Shown here in pieces: positions 59,217 to 64,000 of a DNA stretch of 64,000 nucleotides (position 1 is the first letter of the stretch; every line of letters begins with the position of its first letter). The DNA lies in NCBI GenBank assembly GCA_009746045.1, contig RPFO01000090.1:891298-955297 (forward strand), given 5' to 3'. This stretch comes from Mesostigma viride. Lineage: Eukaryota > Streptophyta > Mesostigmatophyceae > Mesostigmatales > Mesostigmataceae. Under the pieces are notes generated by a model, which searched no databases, was not told the origin of the DNA, and saw only the letters and a program-made list of their open reading frames with translations. Made by a program: the position numbers and the translations under genes.

Positions 59217-60380
59217 GGTGTGACTGCGAGCTGAGGAGTTTTCCCCCGCTTGCGGTGGAGTTCTGGCACATTGGCAGTAAGGAATGCGGGGACCGGCGAC
59301 TGCTCCGGTCTATGCACGTCGGCCGGAGTGGTGTTGTGCCTAAACTACTGCAGCTTCGTGTAGGAGTTGGCAGGGCGCACTCCAGTGGACACGCTGGGGC
59401 CCTGCTAGTTTTGGGCCATATTATCCAAGTTTCCGGTGTTGATCGACTTTGCCTGTTTCCTGCGCTGGATAGAGACGGCGGGGCGCACTCTAGTGGACAC
59501 ACTAGGGCCTTGAGGGCACCTGCATGCGTTCGCAGGTGCAGGGGAGGCGCACTCTAGCGGCCACGCTAGGGCTTCCCCCGCTATACAGCCACTCCAGCGG
59601 CGGCCAGGAACGGCCACGTTGCATGGTCGGTTGGCTCACGGCGCGCCTGTATTTGAGAGGACGCGTACAGCTGTCGGTAGTGAGGCGATGGATCAGATTC
59701 TTCTGGTGCACGCCCTCGCTTCTGAGCATGGGACCTGCACTGCATGCTGTGCCTCACCGTCGTCGACGCTAGTAGTACTTCGTCATGTGATTACGCGCAT
59801 CAGTCGCGCTGTAAGGCTGGGTTTCGGCTGGACGGGATACATGACTGGCCACCTCGTCGGCCGGATCATCAAGTTGTATGCAGGAAAAATATTCCCTCTT
59901 GCTGACAGGCCCGATTGGCTATATAAAGAGTTGCCCTTGCTTGGCAAGTCTGGGGGGACCTGGTTTCACTGGCCCGTTGGTGCACAAGGGCTGGGACATA
60001 GTACCCCTATGGTCAACATTTCATCAAGTTTGAGGCTGCTCAGGACCTCAGGACTGGTTGCGCGGGATTACATGGGCTGTGCATTATTATGTGGATGGGA
60101 TAGGGCACGCGGTGGCGCCCCCTAAGATGGCTCCAGTGGATCGGCGCGCCAACAACGGCGGTCGCTGAGATGGTTGTGAGAGTTTTATGACGGATAGCAG
60201 AATTATCTTGTCATCCTGGTTCATGCTACTACGTCAGGGTTGGTCCTGTGTATCAACCTCTAGAGGAATTGGTATTACTAACCCGCGGGTGAACCGGGGT
60301 TGGGACATAATAGTACTCTTATAGTAGCGTAGGTTACTTGTTTCCTTTCTATCTCTTGTACGGTAGGGACTACCGACCCC
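59217..60380. other. 3' region of element B
   Basis: No conserved 3' ORF like those of A and C is clear. Repeated short units (GGGGCGCACTC.AGTGGACAC, 59375-59565) are present. The end (GGGTTGGGACATA, 60297) is shared with element A. Confidence 0.5.
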
Positions 60381-60381
60381 C

Positions 60382-60396
60382 GTGGGGGGGGAGGAG
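60382..60396 (+). promoter_or_regulatory. Polypurine tract of element B
   Basis: GTGGGGGGGGAGGAG directly precedes the 3' LTR. Confidence 0.85.
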
Positions 60397-61064
60397 TGTT
60401 ACGTCCCGGCCCTTTTGGACGGACGTAACAATGGAATAAATTATGTAGTTTGACTTGTTGTCATAGTCCGTAGGACTTTGGGACTCATTTCGGTACTTAA
60501 TTTGGGAATTGTCCCTTGGTCAGGACTTTTGTATGGAACTATGACAGTTTGTGTGCTTCGGACCAGTTATTTTGGGCCTAGGTTGTTGTATGCGTGTATC
60601 TTCTAGGGGCCGGTGCAGTCGCGCCGCGCTGCGTACTTCATAGCTAGTTGAGATATTGTACTCATGCGTGGATTCTGTAGGCGAGGGTCGATGTCGACCC
60701 GAGGATCTTGTGTGGACTGCATGCTTTGGAAGGTCGGCGCCATGTCGGCGCCCCTTGCCAGCGTAGTGGCAGACCTAGGTGAAATTGGTCCGAGGACGAG
60801 AGTCTCGTCCTCTTGGTTTGATGAATGATAAGTGCGAATACGCCTACACATTAAACCTGGGGCAACTATCCATTTGTAATTGGTATTGCTAGCCATTATA
60901 AGTGTGTATTAATTAGCTTGGCATCGAGTCGCGGTGCCAGATATCTCACGACCCCAGTCGTGAAGCGCAATCTGCATTAGGCCACCTTGAATCTTCCTAA
61001 TTCCGGCATGGTAGATCTTTCGCTACGTAGCTCAGGCTAGAGGTGTCTGGGCTGGGACGTAACA
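60397..61064 (+). repeat. 3' LTR of element B
   Basis: Nearly identical to 50961-51628 and followed by the GCTAG target duplication. Confidence 0.93.
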
Positions 61065-61362
61065 GCTAGGGTGCGTGCACAGGCATGATTGATCATGACC
61101 ACTGAAACCGCTCGTGGAGCGTAGCGTAGACCCCTATCGCCCTATGCATCAGAAGATGTTGTACATCAGTGGCCCTGCGGTCCACGAGAGGGTGGTTTAC
61201 CGCCAGGGTAATCAGCTTGACCCAAGTGTAGCCCGGCCATTGTATTCCCCATCGGGCTCGGCCAGGATGGGGTTGATGGTACGTATGCAACAAGATATCA
61301 TAACCCCAATCTGTGGTGTATTCCTTGATACATTTGCTGGTTCTGATGTCCCGCTTGGTTAA
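61065..61362 (-). pseudogene. LINE ORF2 fragment, right part, split by element B
   Basis: Encodes RARWGIQWPGYTWVKLITLA, DRRATDVQHLLMHRAIGV and so on, matching the segment just upstream of zf-RVT in 46137-47495. Removing element B and one GCTAG joins it to 50770-50960. The coding strand is minus. Confidence 0.75.
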
Positions 61363-61398
61363 TTAATTAATTAATTAATTAATTGATTAATTAATTAG
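61360..61398. repeat. (TTAA)n simple repeat
   Basis: TTAATTAATTAA-type run of about 39 bp with one GATT interruption. Similar shorter runs border the other LINE fragments, so it may be an insertion-site or tail feature of this LINE family. Confidence 0.8.
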
Positions 61399-61452
61399 GA
61401 ACATAACTCCGTTGGGAGTATATGTAGCACATAGCCCAGAGACATCACCTTT

Positions 61453-61704
61453 AAGACCCCGGCGGACAAGATTTCTTTTCTCCGACGCCGCAAGCGGCTC
61501 GAGAAGACTCTCTTCACCATTGACGACGACTTGACCCTGGCGCAGCAACAACGGCGACGGGAGCTATGGCCGACCTACCTCCAGCTCCGGCAGACCAAGG
61601 CGGGGCAGCCGGTGTACTGGAAGGGGGCGGCCATCTACGTCGGCCACAAGCCATGGCAGGCGACCCCCGCGGCCCCCGCGACTCCAGACGTCGCCCCAGC
61701 TTAG
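61453..61704 (+). pseudogene. LINE ORF1 C-terminal fragment
   Basis: Encodes KISFLRRRKRLEKTLFTIDD, DLTLAQQQRRRELWPTYLQ and KAGQPVYWKGA, ending in an Ala/Pro tail and TAG at 61702-61704. It is closely related to the C-terminal domain of the ORF1 at 49025-50313, but the N-terminal parts are missing. Confidence 0.7.
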
Positions 61705-61931
61705 GGGAATACAGCAGTAGTAGTGTAGAATAGATAGACCGTGGCCATGTACATGTACGCCTCCTACAGGCACTATACCAGCTGAGCCACGAGCATTATT
61801 TAACCATGTACATGTGTGCCTATGATGTGCCACACTCCAGATGATGCCTAGTAGTTTTATTTAGTTATGCTGTGCCCATGCAGAGAGTTGCTCTCTGCTG
61901 AGATGCCATGCTCTAGTTTTTGTATAGCCAT
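61705..61931. other. Unassigned sequence left of LTR C
   Basis: No gene or motif is recognised. Confidence 0.4.
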
Positions 61932-62498
61932 TGTTACGTCCTAAACTTCTACCTCCACCTCTACCTCTACTGGGCCTGATGCTACCTAAATTGGTCAGGC
62001 CTCCTCTACTCAAACCCCTAGCGAAAGACGAACGAGACGGAGCTGATCTCAATGCATTCACGTATGTGTTGCTATAATACGCCATACAACCATTTACCCG
62101 AACCCGTTTATTCCAGGAATAGAGGAAGGAAACACACTACACTGCCGTGACCCAAGCCTATATGTGTTAATTCATTTAACACACGCCGAGTGCCCACACG
62201 AGGGGTAGAACGTGCATAAATGGTCACCAACGGTCCAACATGCTCGGGCCGACATGGCCCTCGCCTACAGATGCACCGACAGAGGCACAGATGCACGCTG
62301 GTCCACTACATTCTACCAAAGGATAAGGACCACTAATAAAGTACGCGGCGCGGCGCCCAAAAGCACCCAATTATGTACCACAGTACTGTTACGAGGACAT
62401 TAGTGTCCCAGTTGGATCTACACGTAAACCTAGGAACAACCGAGGCAAGGGACCTAATTTACGTCCGTAACTACAACGAATTGTTACGCGACGTAACA
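61932..62498 (-). repeat. 3' LTR of element C (minus strand)
   Basis: The 567-bp segment begins TGTTACGTCC and ends ACGTAACA. It is related to the LTR at 850-1421. On its right lies a C-rich tract that is the polypurine tract on the minus strand, so this is the 3' LTR of an element whose body extends to the right. Confidence 0.85.
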
Positions 62499-62512
62499 CC
62501 TCCCCCCCCACA
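62499..62512 (-). promoter_or_regulatory. Polypurine tract of element C
   Basis: Minus strand reads TTTGTGGGGGGGGAGG directly before the LTR. Confidence 0.75.
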
Positions 62513-62870
62513 AAGGTAGGGAGCCCTCTCCCTACGCACAGGGAGGAAACCAAGGGGTAGGAAACCTAATGCACCCAGCACGCACCAACACAATCGGCAG
62601 GCCATCCAAGATACAAAGCACCAATCATGTTACTCGGTTCCACCACCACGCAGGGTGGTGTAGGGTTAACCAGCACCAAGCCTGGTGGTAGGTTCCCCTA
62701 ACTGCCTGGAACGGAGTCCTTGCCGGGGGGGGACGGCACTGGGCAGGACACACAGAGTAAACAAATCAGTACCAAGGACCAAGAACGACCAGTCATGACT
62801 GGCCAGTATATGAGGGCGACTCTATATACCGGAGGGACAACACCCTCAGGTCGGGCCTAAGGCCCTATAT
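62513..62870. other. 3' untranslated region of element C
   Basis: No gene. It contains short inverted motifs around CCACCACGCAGGGTGGTG (62641-62658). Confidence 0.45.
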
Positions 62871-64000
62871 CTAGTTGCCATCCGTCTGGTAAGTGCCCCG
62901 AGAGGCCAGCAGAACATCCAGGTACGCCTGGTAGTGGGCCACATCATCGACATTGCCATGCCTATCTACAGTGAGGAAAACATCGGCCCACACGCCATCA
63001 GGAAAAAGACCCAGAAAGGCCCAGTAATACCTATGCTGCGTAAGAACGACCTGGCCACGGGCCCAGTCCAGGAAACCACAGGCAAAGAGGCGTAGGAAAG
63101 GCTCTACCGCGATCAAACAGAGAGCCCGCAGGAGTAGGCGATGGTACCGGATCCGAGGGCGCAAACCCGTCGGGAAGAACAGATCGACCAGGGGCTCCAC
63201 ATTTGACGGCCACATCCGGATGTGCCGAACCTCACGGGAGCGCCACCGACGAGCACACTGTCGCGACCCGAACGTCTCGAGGTAGTCGCTAGCCCGAGGA
63301 GGAGGATGGCCACGGGAGTCCAGACCCTGGCCCGGGATGGGCGCTGGACGACGGGCATCCCACTCTAGGATGGGCTGGAGAACCGTGCTGTACGTAGCAC
63401 CCAGCACCGCAGGAAACTCTACCGTAAGGGCATCTGAGGCCATAATGCCCAGAGGCGGAGGGTAAGCCCACTGGAACCCACCATAGGTGTCCAAGTCATT
63501 GTGACGTCTAGCCCAGCGATACAGAACGCGCCGAACCAGGATCTCGCCCTGGAACACAGGATCAGCTAAAATAACCATATCGAAAGGAGGCCGATCAGTC
63601 TCAATGGGTAGGCCACGGTCCCGCGGCGCCCGACACACCTGGGAGAACCCGTAGGACATGGGCGAAATGGCAAGCTCGGCGGAGGCGCGCGGCAGGTCAC
63701 ACTGTCGGCATGCGAGCGCAGACATACCGTACCCAGGAACAGGCTTGTCGCGCGACTCCGGCGTCGCATGCACTACAGAAGGGGCCCGGTCCCGATCGCC
63801 CTCGGACAACTCCCGAAGGGAATCAGCAGCGCGGGTGGCGCGAGGATCGGGGCCGCTGGCCCGAACAACCGCAGCCAAAGACCGCGGGGCCGAAGGGACA
63901 GGGGCCGAAGCAGGGGTAGGAACCGGCACAGACGCAGACGGCGCCGGTACAAAAGGAGGTCGCGTCGGACCCGCTGCCGGAGGGGGTCGCGACGGACCCG
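62871..64000 (-). CDS. 3' ORF of element C, partial at the right edge
   Basis: A long intact minus-strand frame ending at the TAG at 62871-62873. No ATG defines its start and the frame stays open beyond about 63929 into Pro/Ala-rich codons to the window edge. After this linker comes an ACRQCDLP Cys pair and then a globular region. The C-terminal part (FACGFLDWARGQVVLTQHRYY...GVWADVF...NVDDVAHYQAYLDVLLASRG) is homologous to the 3' ORF of element A. No signal peptide or clear transmembrane helix is seen. This is the better-preserved copy of the family-specific gene. Its role is unknown. Confidence 0.7.
   Translation of the reverse strand, partial: GPSRPPPAAGPTRPPFVPAPSASVPVPTPASAPVPSAPRSLAAVVRASGPDPRATRAADSLRELSEGDRDRAPSVVHATPESRDKPVPGYGMSALACRQCDLPRASAELAISPMSYGFSQVCRAPRDRGLPIETDRPPFDMVILADPVFQGEILVRRVLYRWARRHNDLDTYGGFQWAYPPPLGIMASDALTVEFPAVLGATYSTVLQPILEWDARRPAPIPGQGLDSRGHPPPRASDYLETFGSRQCARRWRSREVRHIRMWPSNVEPLVDLFFPTGLRPRIRYHRLLLRALCLIAVEPFLRLFACGFLDWARGQVVLTQHRYYWAFLGLFPDGVWADVFLTVDRHGNVDDVAHYQAYLDVLLASRGTYQTDGN

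Larger units (their letters stand above)
50961..61064 (+). mobile_element. Gypsy-related LTR element B, 10.1 kb, lacking a polymerase
   Basis: LTRs at 50961-51628 and 60397-61064 (668 bp each) differ at about two positions, so insertion is very recent. GCTAG is duplicated on both sides (50956-50960 and 61065-61069). PBS, gag and a decayed protease are present, but no RT, RNase H or integrase. In their place are about 3.5 kb of unrelated sequence and a palindrome cluster (57917-59216). It must have been mobilised by enzymes of a relative such as element A or C. Confidence 0.9.

Overview
This window looks like nuclear DNA of a eukaryote, most likely an alga or another protist. I recognise no confident host gene. 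Almost everything identifiable is mobile or viral: Ty3/gypsy LTR retrotransposons, two kinds of non-LTR retrotransposon, piggyBac derivatives, palindromic foldback repeats, a very long tetranucleotide microsatellite, and a roughly 17-18 kb integrated double-jelly-roll DNA virus. I cannot name the host species.

Layout. 1-1421: edge of a minus-strand gypsy element, with its LTR at 850-1421. 2527-5404: internally deleted piggyBac element. 5614-16155: complete gypsy element A with two LTRs, PBS, gag, protease, RT/RNase H, integrase with chromodomain, an extra 3' ORF and a 5-bp target duplication. 16301-17191: perfect GGAT microsatellite between two arms of a perfect 22-bp inverted repeat. 17573-35977: integrated Polinton-like virus (PLV). 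35982-38837: second piggyBac copy, inverted, sitting in a TTAA at the edge of the viral terminal repeat. 38842-44649: minus-strand non-LTR retrotransposon with PHD, RING-H2 and C2H2 fingers, RT and a restriction-like endonuclease, preceded by 170-bp tandem repeats. 45935-48483: block bounded by a perfect 26-bp inverted repeat, holding a LINE ORF2 fragment and a minisatellite. 48620-50960: further LINE ORF1 and ORF2 fragments. 50961-61064: gypsy-related element B, which has LTRs and gag but no polymerase and carries a tRNA-half/palindrome cluster. 61065-61704: the rest of the LINE that B split, plus an ORF1 fragment. 61932-64000: 3' end of a third, minus-strand gypsy element (C).

The virus is the most important content. 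It has a major capsid protein, a penton-like minor capsid protein, an FtsK/HerA-type packaging ATPase, a tyrosine recombinase, a primase joined to an origin-binding-type helicase, DNA-binding proteins with zinc-finger and AT-hook motifs, an Ig-repeat protein and a LamG-like protein that are probably surface adhesins, and a very large beta-rich protein. Genes for the particle and its surface run leftward from about 27.46 kb. Packaging, integration and replication genes run rightward from 27.50 kb. A short TTATCT/AAATCT-like motif lies about 15-33 nt upstream of most start codons.

Many long genes in both the virus and the retroelements are broken by single-base frameshifts. Either these are old inactive copies, or the assembly keeps residual long-read indels. 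The sequence alone does not decide this, and it affects whether any of these elements could be active.
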